This document shows, piece after piece, positions 10,186-22,057 of a stretch of DNA of 44,764 nucleotides. The stretch is from Lingula anatina (Eukaryota > Brachiopoda > Lingulata > Lingulida > Lingulidae). Under the pieces are notes generated by a model, which worked only from the letters and a program-made list of their open reading frames with translations, ran no database searches and was not told the DNA's origin. The stretch's first letter is position 1, and every line of letters begins with the position of its first letter. A program made the position numbers and the translations under genes. Location of the stretch: contig NW_019776071.1 of NCBI RefSeq assembly GCF_001039355.2, positions 36,053-80,816 on the forward strand, in the 5' to 3' direction.

Positions 10186-11889
10186 TTTTAGACACGCCGA
10201 TTGAAGAAAAGAGTAGGAGACATTTGATGGACTGAGAGAAAGGAAAGGCTTACACTCAAAAAAGCTAGAAAGATTTCCTTTTCAAAATTCTCTGAGAGGT
10301 GGGGATGGGAGCAGAGGGGTACTTGTGTCCCTTTCCCCGCAGCTTACGGCGCTGGTGAAGAGAACAAATCAATGAGTAAGCGTAAACAAATTAACAGTAC
10401 ATTGCGCTGCTCATAAGAATGTGTCGCCCAACGCGCACGACCAATTTCAGTCTTGATCCATGGCCTCTCTATCGCAATAACCGAAATCTCGTCAAAATCG
10501 CCATGGCCATAAAATATAATAATAATATTATTAATAATAATAATAATAATAACAAAAATAATAAATGAAACAAAAAAAAAACAGCCTATATGGTCCAGGG
10601 GCTACAGTCAGAGCAAGATTCCCCCTCTTCTATCTATTGCTCAGCCTTATACTCTTTAGAGAAATTTCCTTTTACGGCAGTTAGAACAAGTACACTAAAT
10701 GGCAGTGGTAATCTTCGTCTCAATCTACTGTGCGGTTACAGTAAGAATACCATTAATCATCCGGGTGTATGACTCCGTGACTGTATGGACATCCTGAGAA
10801 ATGAATGGACATGTCGCCTACACGGGTTATAGCACTAAACAAGTGTAATCAAATTTTGCATGGTCATTGTTAATAATTATATTTTCTGTACTGTGTGACA
10901 CAGTGCTGCCTATCCTCAACCCCTATGTAGAGGGATTCTGTTCTGGTTTCCAGACATATTAGGCTGCTAAGACGAATCTGTAACTACTGTATATTCATTG
11001 TCTATCCATTCATATTAGCTTGGGGGAAAGCTGTTAAAATACAGTAAAAAAAGGTTTCTCCTACCCTCTGTGTTTGCTATTTAAGCATTAACAAAAATGG
11101 TACATTATTCCAAGTGCAATTGTGCAACTGAACAGTTGCACGCTTATAACATTGCACATTCTCTAACGCCATCATACTTGTTTGTTTAACGCCTTTAAAC
11201 CTGGCGTCCGGGAAGGCTATACTGAGAACCGCTGGGCGATAATGGCGAACAGACTAGATACGTCACAATGACGTCACACCCAAATTCAAACCACGTGTCC
11301 AGGGTTGCGCCAACGTCTCTGGAACAACACTGGGGATACCAAAGGGACGTCAGCGCTTACTTACTAAAATGTTATCATATCTTTCATCATAATCTGAAAA
11401 ACTTGAGAGCTCTCATTGTAGCACTTTGAGCAATACAGTTTTTTCAATACTACGGTTAATGGACCAATCAGATAAAACCAAATGAAAAAGAGAGGCAAAT
11501 ATGAATATCAAGAATAGCACTCCAATTACATTTTAAAGGACATAACTTTAACCTTAGATGCTATTTTCTGATCGTCTGTCATTTTATTTTCCCCTTGAGC
11601 ACCGTCGAGTCTACAAGTGGTCCGCACGACAACAGTATCTTTCTGATTTTTTTTACCTAGATCGCACAATGAATGTACACATATTTGTAATAAACCTCTC
11701 AAGTAATCCCCCCTCTTCATCTTTACTCCCACCTTGCACACAGTGATTCGGTTGTTTTAGTGACGAGAGCAAACAAAACCTGCGTACTTCTGCAAAGTCA
11801 TAGTGCAGAGACCTAACCAATCAATGAATCACTAAATATAGATCATGCACTTCCTTCTACTCATCTGACCTCTGAACCCCGGGAAAAAG

Positions 11890-11898
11890 TATAAAAAG
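11890..11898 (+). promoter_or_regulatory. TATA box of gene M
   Basis: TATAAAAAG lies about 60 bp before the ATG at 11952, which places a start site near 11920 and gives a short 5' leader. This supports 11952 as the true start. Confidence 0.75.
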
Positions 11899-11951
11899 CT
11901 TTCTGCTCGTGGTATTGTTCACAGGTACCTCGCAAACGCTTAGTTAACAGG

Positions 11952-14900
11952 ATGGGGACTGTACGCAAGATTAGCGAGGTGTTTTTTGTAGGCTTGACTT
12001 TACTGGCTTGTTTTGGGGATGCTGAACGTAAGTGTGATTAATTCTACGTTTATTGGGTTTGTTTTTACTAACAAGAATTAAATGATGACTTCGACTTGCT
12101 TTTCTTTTTTTAGTTTTCTTGTTAAGGCAAAACTAATTTATGATGCACAGTCATTTCATTAATTTTACTTAAAAACACCACAAAATGTGAAGCGTGTTTT
12201 TATCTGTTGGAGATCGTTTTGCACTTACAAGCTTCAGTGCCTTTTGATTTTATCTTCATTTAATATGTTTCGGTTCATGAAATCTGTAAGGTTCACAACG
12301 TACTTTTTCAACAAAAATGTGAAGATTATGGAAAAAGATTCTTCTTTTTACCAGACTACCAGTTCATAAAGACAAGCATGTAATGTCTATGTGGTTTATA
12401 TTCCAGGTATGATGTTTAGTATGGCAGGTGAGGAGGTTGATGGGGTCGACGATGAAGGAACGTTTCTTCAGATGTACGGTAAGTGACCACCCGCCCGTGT
12501 GTTTTACTGGATACCGCTAACAATGAGAACATCTACAATGAAGTAGTACAATATAGGATAGCAGAATATCAACCTATCCATCCAAACGCGATGTTTAAGA
12601 TGACCTTTGTAATGTACAGAACAGAAAACAATCTCCAGGCCTTATGATTTGTATTTTAGAAAGCGTGACTTTACTTTCGTCAACGTTGACGAGTACGGGC
12701 TTTATTTACATAACACATTTACGCAGACTGATGTGTGCAATCCCGCATGTTCACCTTAAAAAACAAGTAAGCACAGTATGAAAGAATATGATAACTGATA
12801 AATCTGCAAAACTTTCTCTTTTGAGTTTGACATGGACTTTATTCAATATAAAATGGCCATAACATAACAGTTCTGAATGAGTTTACAAAATGACATTTTC
12901 ACTGTTTCACTTTTATCAGTTTTATGTATAGTTGGTGGTGCTTAAACTCCCTACAAAAGAATTTTATAATGTCATCCATGCATGCTTCGAGTTAATTTGT
13001 CATATTAAAACTGATTTTAGAAATGGTGACAATTTCCGTAAATTTAATTAACGTGATTGGAAGAGTTTCCTGGTCATCAATAAATAATTTCCAATTTAAT
13101 GACTGTGGAAATTACTTTCGATTATTATATAATGATTAAAATGTGCACTGATCTGTTAACTGACGCAAGAAATTGGACGGTAAAGTGCAAATGAAGAATT
13201 TCTAGTCTTTCCAATTTACCTAATACGTATAATTTTAATCAAAATATGATTTTAAAAATTGCTGTAAAACAGTTTGTTTTTTAGGAGCTTCGTTTAATGA
13301 AATTACTCACAACCTAAAGTTGATATGAATAGATGATCAACGTATTTTATGACCTTTTTTTTTTTAATTTTTCATACTGATCTTCATAGAAGTGAGAATA
13401 AATTGTGGGACCTCTAACGTGTAAATACTTACATACGAGCACGATCACGTTGTGTTATTATAAATACCGTTTAAAACACGGGCAACGGTTCTTAACAGCC
13501 GTTCACCAGATATTTTTCACCTTCCAGCTGATCCATATAACGCCACCTTAATGGACACGGCAATGGCAATGCAAGGAGGGCGTCCTGGATCTGCAACTAA
13601 CAGCCACAGCTGTTCCCGTGTCCGCGCAGTACCCCGAGAACTGCGCAGTGCCAGATATATGGCACCACGAGGACTGACAAGTTTCTATCAGAAGTACACG
13701 GAAGCGTATGGCGTTCCCATAGTTTGTGAGTAGAAAATGAACAATGAAGATGAGCATGCAGTGCATGAAGCTAGAATTTTTTTTATAATTTTTTTGTTTT
13801 AGATGCTATTTTTTCTTTATTTTGCGTTTATGTTTCAAACCTTTTCCATATACTCATTTGTTTTAAGTGAACTATACCGATTGTCCCCTCTTTCATTTAT
13901 AAAATAAACTTTCGTTTACAATTTAGCATCTAGAAATGTACCGGATGAAGCTCTGCGTCGGGCTTGCTATGTTGTCCGCTTTTTATTGGCTGATCGATAC
14001 GATGTCAGGAACTCCTTGTACAAGAGATCAGGACGCTTTGCGTTGATTGGCGCCAGGGAGGTGAGGAGCGAATTTCCACACAATGTTAATATTTATGGCT
14101 ACTCAAAAATAATACCTCCAAGTAAATACGAACATTTCTCCTCGAAATATTTGTCAAAGATACACCACTTATTTCACACAGCTCCATCTTGTATAAAGAT
14201 CTTGGCATGTTTGAAAAACAAACGCTGATCATTTTTGGATATATGTTTGCCCAATATAAGGCCCCTAACGTCCAAAAACGGTATAATTATACTGACCACA
14301 GACGCAATATTCAACGGACCTGAAATAAAGGAAGATCAAATAAGAAGGTATCGGTTGTGGTACAATCTTTGACTTCCAGCAGTTTTTTCCAGAATACCAA
14401 CAGCATCCCAGAACACTCCTTCCTCGGCTCCTTCTGGAACACGCGGGCACGTGGCCTAGGTGGCACGGAGAGCGCACCTGTGTCCACCGTAGGGGAGGAA
14501 AACGCCCTGTGTTACAGCAGCGACCGGTGGCGCCCCGATGACATCAACCTCCACGAGTATATCCATGGGACCCACATCTTGGGAGCCAGGTACGCCATCC
14601 CAGGGTTCGAGAGGAGGCTAATTGCCGCTTTTAACAGCGCCAGGAGACGTGGACTCTGGGCCAATACGTATTCTTTGAGTACTAAAGAGGAGTATTTTGT
14701 AAGTTGTTTCTCTTAACTTCATATCTTAACTTTAACTTTATATCGCATATTTTTTATATATGATATTTACGCATTATAATTCTGATAATGCTTAGGGTTT
14801 TTTTCTTGTTGGTATTTGGAATTAACATTTTAAGATGGGAAGAAAATTTGTTTTATTTGTTTATGCAGACATGTACCAGTATTGAGCTTTACATATAAAA

Positions 14901-16891
14901 TATTTGCTTTTCACAGTTCAAGTTACCACAACTTTTGCTCTGAAACGACAATGGTCCAAAGTGTCGGGGGAAGGGGTGAACAAGGGGCGGAAATTTGTGA
15001 TTCAGACCTCTAATAACTACCATTTATGTAATATGTTTCCACATTCTGTCTAGAGCTTGTATTATACATTTGAATGGTTCCGTTCCAGGCGGAGGGCACC
15101 CAGAGTTACTTGAACACTCACGTCTTCTCTGCGCGGCCAAATGGTATCCACGGACCTATAGATACCAGGGCAAAACTGAGGAACTACGACCCAACACTGT
15201 ACAATCTGGTCAAAGAAGTCTTCCCATGCGATAATACGTATATTAAAAAGTGCGGGAGCAGAGGTAAGCAATGAACAAATTGGCAATCTGGACAGTATTT
15301 TCTAATTAGAATTCTTAAAATGTTTTTTAAACTGGATGTTGCGGTGGCGTAGAACTTTTCAACAAGTACGTTTCACAATAAAAACAGTACATCTGAATTT
15401 TTATTTTTATTTTTTTCATATGTCTGTTTATTGTGATAAAGTCACTTTGCTTCACTGAATTGTTTAAATTTATTTTTATTACAAAGTGCGTATTGAAATC
15501 TTCTTTAGCTACTACAAGAAGTATAACCGGTTCTCATTAACTTTTGTTTTCGTAAACGGAATCCCATTCCTTTTTATTTAAAAGACTTCCCAAAGAGGAA
15601 TGTATTTTTAACACTACATTGTCCTTGCCAAACACTGTCTGACATATCGTTGTGGTGGTGGTGCCGAAAAAAAAAAGCTAGATTCTAATATTGTTTTGTC
15701 GTACATGTACAATAAGTGCACAGCAACAGTTGTTATTGTTGTACAACTAGATCGCGTAGACACAATTAAGAAACTGCAATGTCCTGCGCTTGGACTAAAT
15801 TGCCATTTAATCTAACAGTGTGTGATTGTGCTCTTTGGGTTATATTCAGGACCGGAGGAAGCTCAAGTATTGAAAATGAATTGCAATGGAAACGGCGGAA
15901 CCGGGGGAGGCACTGGGGGAGGCACCGGAGGAGGCACTGGCGGAGGTACCGGAGGGGGCACTGGCGGAGGCACTGGAGGGGGCACTGGGGGAGGCACTGG
16001 CGGAGGCACTGGGGGAGGCACTGGAGGAGGCACTGGAGGGGGCACCGGAGGTGGCACTGGAAATAGTATGTATATTTCACACTTAATGGTTATCTGGTTC
16101 ATGAATCAATGTTGATGTTGCATATCTCTTTATTCATACAAATAATATGACAAGAATAATTAAAGCAGATATAGATTCAGTAATTATTGCAAAAAGTGTA
16201 ATTAACACCAATTTTTTAATTCTTCCAGACTGTCGGGATTCCAACGGCAGGTGCCCCTCCTGGGCAAGAAGAGGAGAGTGTACTAGGAACCCACGGTATA
16301 TGCTGCGCTTCTGTAGACTGAGCTGTCGGCAGTGCTCCAGTAAGTTTTTGGTATAATTTGATACACGTGCGAACGTTTGTACTGAAGCTAAGCTAATTTA
16401 GTTCGGACCGTATGACCAGAGAACGGCTTTTCCTAATTATTTATGGAGAAGACGAGCAGGATTGCGCTGTGTGCTATAGTGGCTATTCTTTCGAGACAGT
16501 GATCTTTCACAAAAGTACACATTTGTAAGTCAGTCGCAATGCAAAGGCATATGTTGTGCTTAACTTGGAATGATTTACTAAAACTGCCTATTTACTTGAC
16601 TAATTCCTGATGCATTTGTACACCCATAAGACGTTCTTTGAATCGCTGCAGTCACGGATCACATAACGATATTATAAAAAAAAACTGTCAAATTTTTAAT
16701 TATTAAATAAGGCTTTGTTAATTTTCATTGCAGCTAACATTAAGACGGGTGAAGGCGGCGGTGAAGGTGGAACCAGTTGTACCGACGTGCGCGGCAAATT
16801 CTTCTGTGGATATTGGGCCGATAGAGGTCTCTGCACGTCTCGAAGACAATACATGTCGCAACACTGTAAACAAAGCTGTAGACTTTGCTAA
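11952..16891 (+). CDS. Gene M: secreted HEYIH (zincin-like) protein with two ShKT domains
   Basis: Nine phase-consistent exons: 11952-12027, 12407-12478, 13528-13725, 13927-14060, 14393-14698, 15089-15263, 15850-16065, 16229-16339, 16734-16891. They encode 481 aa. Residues 1-24 form a signal peptide. The central part (about 100-320) carries HEYIHGTH at 214-221, the HExxH zinc motif, and EEYFAEG at 259-265, which could supply a glutamate third ligand as in gluzincins. Residues about 335-391 are a TGGG repeat. ShKT domains follow at about 394-428 and 446-481, each with six Cys and the WA.RG.C pattern. A secreted metallopeptidase with C-terminal ShKT domains is the likely role. The peptidase family is not identified, and catalysis is inferred from motifs. 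The AATAAA signal overlaps the stop codon (16891-16896). Part of the gene is repeated at 22058-23860. Confidence 0.85.
15886..16062 (+). repeat. Coding minisatellite (12-bp unit) in gene M exon 7
   Basis: Repeats of a GGAGGCACTGGN unit encode TGGG repeats. The G-runs make the plus strand a candidate for G-quadruplex formation. The same array in copy B (22855-23046) is 15 bp longer overall and has a broken unit encoding TT. Long open frames in the other five frames here are by-products of the repeat. Confidence 0.95.
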
Positions 16892-18640
16892 ATAAAAAAA
16901 AAGCATCTGTAATTGAAAGAGGATTCACTAAATGATACGGTCATGACATAAAGACATGGCCGTGGCCTTTCTGTGGCTTCTTGTGCGCGATTGCAAATCA
17001 AACTGAATGTTCAAATATAATTTGGGAACCACGTAATTCGGAAGAAATTAGAGTCGAGTAGAGTTGTAAAACTCTTTTTTTTTAAAACAAAGCCTTTTCT
17101 TTAAATGACAATCACTGTGTATGCTTTATAACTTTTTCGTGTATTGTTTAGATGGGAGAGATATACAGGAGGAGGGACAGAAATTTTGTATCAGGCAGAT
17201 AGGGAAAGGTACATTATATCGAGATTATTTGTAACATAACCATTTGTATACGTATTTGCTAAGCTGCAAGCTATCATAGATATTAATAACAATCCATGCC
17301 AAGACGCTGGACTTTTTACAGTGACATAATCTCTCAATCATTTAAATTATAACACGATGGCGGTACGGTATGTGCTGCATTCTGAGTATCAATAAAAATG
17401 ATGATTACGAGTGAGGATTTGAGAGTTTATGTGCCGGTGTGACAGGAATGGAAGTCGGGGTCCCATATGGTTAGTACAGGTTAGGGTTAGTCGGGGTTAG
17501 TATATGGGACGGATGTCACCTGTACAAAGTAATGGGTAACGGACTGCGATTCCTGTCACGCACGACTTTCCTGACAATAGTGCACTGTATGGCTGGAGCG
17601 GAAGACTACACTTGATTTTTGCACGACAGAGCGGATGAAATAATAAATATCTTTCTTCTTCATTTGTAAATTATAAGAGTCTTTCCTTAATTTTTTCAAA
17701 CGATAAACAATATGTATAGATTTTTCTCTATACTAACACTAGTGCCACTGTAAATTTTATGCCGAGCAGCAAAGAAATAGCAACAATTAGAAATTAACTT
17801 TAGTTAAGCCTAAAATTGGCCGTTTAATTACTCATTAATCCCATGTGCCCCTTTAAAATATAGGTGAAATTTATACTTTTAAGTTCAGGCATTTCAATAA
17901 AAATATATCATTTTTAATATCACTTTATTTAATTCACATATGATCTTTCAACATTTTATTTTATTAACATTTTAAGTGTAAAACTATATTTTTTGTTATA
18001 AACATGTAGTCACCGTGAGAGGCCAACTTTGAACATCTGAAAACAACTGCAGAATGGCTGCGTCTCTGTATCTTAATGTGTCATTCAGGTAAAACGGCCA
18101 AGCTTCAAACTAGAAAAATGACAATCCAGATAAACTACTAAAGTAAACCAGTTTAAACCAGACCATAAACTGTAAAAGGAATGATATATGCAGTTTATCA
18201 AATACACTGGCAGATTTATTATAACTTGAAGACCCATAACTGAAAATAACACAATTTCAATAAAAAGTTACTACTTGAAACGCGACTTGAACGGTGCCAA
18301 CTCCTGAGGCTCAAAATCTAGAACACTAAAAGGGGTGCTGATTGCTATCACACATTTTATTTTAATTGTCTCGCAAATAAAGATACATTTTGCAAAGGTT
18401 TGGAACAAATCGGGTAGTCAAATTTCCAGGGTATTTCCAGCGAAACAACGTGATGTCCTTTATACGACTTCTCACCCAAACTCGTCATCTTTTGTACTGA
18501 ATTTATCCCCCCTTCCTCATGTACCGAGTTCTTCCTCCTCAGCGCATCTGTTGCTTTCACGCACGTGGTCTGATTTTTCGCATTTGTCCTATAACACAAC
18601 CTTGACTCGTGTGTTATGTCAAGGCCACTCGGCTGATTCC
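16892..18640. other. Intergenic region between gene M and gene N, copy A
   Basis: This holds the 3' flank of gene M, a family 2 repeat copy (17430-17575) and AT-rich DNA. From about 17820 onward it resembles 40980-41500 upstream of the copy C gene. No exon can be supported. Confidence 0.5.
17430..17575 (+). mobile_element. Repeat family 2 copy (copy A)
   Basis: It begins GTGCCGGTGTGACAGGAATGG and ends near GATTCCTGTCACGCAC, an inverted pair. The inner part carries GTTAGGGTTAGTCGG and ATATGGGACGGATGTCACC. The matching copy in the second 7-kb unit is at 24405-24570. Confidence 0.8.
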
Positions 18641-18766
18641 GTATTTCCAATAACCAATCATCTCACGTTTGGCGCAGAACGGAATTGCCCGAAGTCGGCA
18701 GACTGTACAATACATATGTGACATGTTTAACTCACTTCGACGATTGGTGTCATTTTCGTGGTCCAC
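18640..18766 (+). promoter_or_regulatory. Gene N promoter and non-coding first exon, copy A
   Basis: This region is conserved in all three gene N copies. It holds CCAAT (18647) and ACCAATCA, then GGCGCAGAACGGAATTGCCC, then a TATA-like stretch (about 18708-18716; a true TATATATA run in copy C). A short leader exon ends in GTCCAC followed by GTAAGT at 18767. The matching acceptor TTTGTTTAG sits just before GTTCATCC at 19405. The leader exon is inferred from these paired splice sites. Confidence 0.6.
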
Positions 18767-19420
18767 GTAAGTTTGTAGCTGTCAGATATGCTGAAAGATG
18801 TTTGATATATATGAAATAGCAAGAGCATAATAGGGCCAATGCCGGTTTAGCAGGAAAACCTGTTCTAAATTTTTAGACGAGTAATTTGGTCCATTATTTA
18901 GCTCTAGATACATTCATAGCAGTTGTTTTTTGAACTAAAATAATTTTGTGCAAAAAGACATTCTGGAGTACAACTATTGTTTCTGGCAAACATGGATGTG
19001 AAGTATGCTTGCATATATAAAGACAATTGTGTTTCGCCTTCAGAAGATTCGTTTTCTATTTTATCAAATACCAATATTGCTCATATTTGATGTGTGCTTT
19101 CGCTTCCAGTGCACATCTTCTGTATCATAATTTTGTCAACTTTATGTCTTATATATGGCTGTTTATATTTCGTTTAACCTCTATATTTACATGATGTCTG
19201 TAAAGCCTGGGAGTTTATATTTCGTTTTACCTCTTTATTTGTATGAATATTAATCATTCATCTGTGTATGGAAAGTTTTCGCTCGCCAATCTATGTATGA
19301 ATGATAGAAATGATTGGCCCACGAATAGGGTTCACTCCTCCTATCAGCTGTGTTCAGTTTTACGGGAACAGCTCAGTTATTATTATTTTAATTCATTTGT
19401 TTAGGTTCATCCTTGTCACC

Positions 19421-21554
19421 ATGAAGCTGTTGGCGTTGTGTGTAGTGCTGGCCATGGCCCAGGCGGCCAGGAAACCAGTGACCACCAAGGCCCCGCCAAC
19501 ACTGGAGAGTGTCGTGGACCAAATGAATGAATTAAAGAAAACTGTGGAGGTATGGTGATCTGATGGTGTGCGTTATGTATGAATTTGCTGTTGAGCTTAA
19601 TCTGGAAAAACATTTATATTGCAGTCTTGTGATTTAGAGTGGAAAAACAGAATTTATTTTCTAGCTTTAATGTCTTGGTTAGTTTTATGCCAATTAAATA
19701 CTACAGCTGCAAGAAACAAATCTATTTAGAGTGCAGTCTTGTGATCTATTTTGGAAACAGCAGTTTTTTCTCTAGCTTTAATGTCTTGGTTAGTTTTAGG
19801 CCAGTTAAACAAAACAATTGCAATAAACAAGATTCTTTCTCTCCCTCTCTCCCTCCCTCCCTCCCTCTCTCTCTCTTTCTCTCTCACTCTCTTGTTTGAA
19901 TTTGGTATATGGCAAATACATTTCTTCTCTACTAATTATCATTTATTATGCAGCAAATGACTGGGACCATTGGTACCCTCTCCAGACAGCTGATGTTACA
20001 ACAGCTGAACATGGAGGAGCGCATTCGATCCGAGGGAGACTCCGGTATCAAACAGGTGAACATGACACAGAGATTAAATAGATAACAGTCGCCGGGGATG
20101 GTGTTGACACGAACGCACCCGCTTCTGCGTCACGTTTAAACATATCACGTAAAACACATGCTAGTTTTCACACGGTCATTTCAACGTCATGATCGGTTTT
20201 TAAAATTTATAGTCTATTACAGTTGTTCTGATCTGTGGTCTAACATAAGGCACACTTGTAGACCAGTTAAGACGTTTTAAGGCAGTACCATGATGTTTCA
20301 GCCAACTTTGGGAATAATATACCGTGTGCTATCACATTAGACTTATGCATATAAAGCATGTTTAGCCTGGCATAATTTTATAAAGCATTTACATATAATT
20401 CCACGTAGGCTCCAACACGAGGCACTTAATTAGTTAAAATAGCTTTCGAGCCAAGACCATAAACAACTGCGAATCGGCGACGTCGGAACACCCAACGGCT
20501 TCCGTACCTGAAATAATTATCTTTTATTCTGATGTACCAGTAGAGGAAAATGTATTCAGAAAGTTGTTAACCAGAGTTATGTTACTTTTCCTAAAAATGT
20601 AACACGGCAGACGTATGCAGACTTGTGTTGAGTAAAGAATGATAAGTGTTACGTTGTTCACATTTAATGCATGCATACTTAATATCCATACTCAGTGGAC
20701 GAGATGCATACATTTCACTATGTAAATCGGGGCCGGTCTGTAGTTAATTGCATTTCAACACAAGTTAAAAAACTTTTTGTTGATGGTCCCAGACATGTAA
20801 CACCTTGGCAATATACAGGCAGCTACTTCTCTGTTTCAGATCCGAGTGTCTTCAGGCGGGACAAAGGCTTACCATGCACCTAGCTATGTAGGCAGCCGCT
20901 TCCTCAGTGTCCACGACCACGCCAACAACTACAGAACTATCGGTAAGACTGACGTTCAGGGCAGGATTCATGTATACAAGTGGACTGTAAGCTGTCAGTT
21001 TGAAAAAAAAAAAAGCAGATGCTTTGAGAAAAATTGAGAAAATGACAAACAAATGCCAAATAAAAAACAACAAAAACAGAAGAATAACTAAGAGGTGTAA
21101 AGCAATATGATTTTAATAAGTAAAGGGGGGGCCATGGTGCCGGGATTTCTTAGGGCACTAAGTGTCCTAAATCCGGTCTTGCAGATATTGTGCTCGTTTA
21201 ATTCACGTGTATTGTGACAAATTTCCTTCTCTCCCCCCCCCTCTCTCTTTTGCATAACCAAAAAATGTATTTCAGCAACCATACATGTATTGAGATCAGT
21301 TTCATTGGTGCACTTTCAGGTATGGGAGAATTCATTGCCGTACTGAACGGTGTTGAGTTCCGTACCCGCCACAACGATTACGGCCTAAGGATGCCCCATC
21401 GTACCAGCACGGCGTACCACGCCGTGGAGGACGTGCCTTTCCCCGAGGTGCCCCCTGCGGTTCTGAAGAAGGCCACCGTTCAGGAGCAGATCACTGAGAT
21501 GAGGGAGTGGTTCAAGGCTTGGGCCAACCAGGATTACTCAAAGAGAGACTACAG
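19421..21554 (+). pseudogene. Gene N copy A, 5' exons only (truncated at repeat junction)
   Basis: Four coding exons match the complete gene N: 19421-19549, 19954-20055, 20840-20942 and 21320-21554. Phases are intact and there are no internal stops. It begins with the same signal peptide MKLLALCVVLAMAQA. The next exon would be expected about 400 bp on, but the sequence jumps at N21894 into a copy of gene M intron 5, so the last four exons are missing. If the repeat is an assembly error, this is one allele of the gene at 26381-31811. If real, it is a truncated duplicate. The only coding change I noticed is Ala for Pro in exon 4 (GGTKAYHAP). Confidence 0.85.
19621..19830 (+). repeat. Tandem pair of about 110 bp in gene N intron
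   Basis: Two adjacent units share GCAGTCTTGTGAT, TAATGTCTTGGTTAGTTTTA and GCAA(G/T)AAACAA. The same pair is present at about 26580-26795 and 43025-43250, so it predates the copies. A CT-rich microsatellite follows in each. Confidence 0.8.
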
Positions 21555-21893
21555 GTAGGGGATGCTGTGGTTTCAGAGACAGCAGGATGTGAGAGCGCGA
21601 TTTGAAGATCTTATAGGTAATTTGGTGAGTTGCAAGACGAAGGAGAATGAAGAGGCAATGGTTGAAAGAATTAGAATCGAGACAAAAAACTAAATTATAG
21701 TTTCACTGATCGCTGAAACAGTTTGGGCTAAAATGAGTGTTTGCGCAAAGCATAACGAAGGGACCTCTAGCCAGCTGGACAACCAAACCTGGGTCTCTGT
21801 AGTACTCCTTTGAGGTTATGTTCCTACAGCAGGTCTGCATCCCACCATTGCAAACACACTTCAAACTTTGTCAGAACCACTAAATCAGACCTG

Positions 21894-21894
21894 N
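21894..21894. other. Ambiguous base N at the join of the two 7-kb copies
   Basis: It is the only N that I noticed in the window. It sits exactly between CAGACCTG (end of copy A, matching 28881-28888) and TCACAACTTTTGC (start of copy B, matching 14927 on). A single N at a duplication edge suggests a contig join. Confidence 0.95.
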
Positions 21895-22057
21895 TCACAA
21901 CTTTTGCTCTGAAACGACATTGGTCCAAAGTGTCGGGGGAAGGGGTGAACAAGGGGCGGAAATTTGTGATTCAGACCTCTAATAACTACCATTTATGTAA
22001 TATGTTTCCACATTCTGTCTAGAGCTTGTACTATACATTTGAATGGTTCCGTTCCAG

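Larger units (their letters stand above)
8872..11889. other. Divergent intergenic region between cyclase and gene M
   Basis: This region carries the 5' flanks of two divergent genes. It contains a tandem duplication (9172-9440), an (ATT)n tract (9721-9770), a repeat family 2 copy (9990-10185) and an AAT-rich tract (10519-10562). A TGACGTCA site lies at about 11270. I found no exon with splice or domain support. No clear TATA box was found for the cyclase gene. Confidence 0.5.
14927..21893 (+). repeat. Direct repeat of about 7 kb, copy A
   Basis: Copy A runs from gene M intron 5 to gene N intron 5. It matches 21896-28888 almost base for base over its whole length, through exons, introns, MITEs and intergenic DNA. 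The offset is 6969 bp at the left end and 6995 bp at the right end because of indels. Visible differences are few: microsatellite lengths, Gly-repeat length, an 18-bp block near 28755 present only in copy B, and a C-run block near 25029. Confidence 0.95.

Noticed and set aside
15766-16115. Long open frames in all six frames around the Gly/Thr repeat (also 22735-23099)
   Set aside because: They are by-products of a 12-bp repeat. Only the frame joined in phase to exons 6 and 8 of gene M has splice support.
18335-18721. A 128-aa open frame kept in copies A (18335) and B (25300)
   Set aside because: A and B are almost identical DNA, so retention means little. In diverged copy C the frame is broken, and the region overlaps the CCAAT/TATA promoter block.
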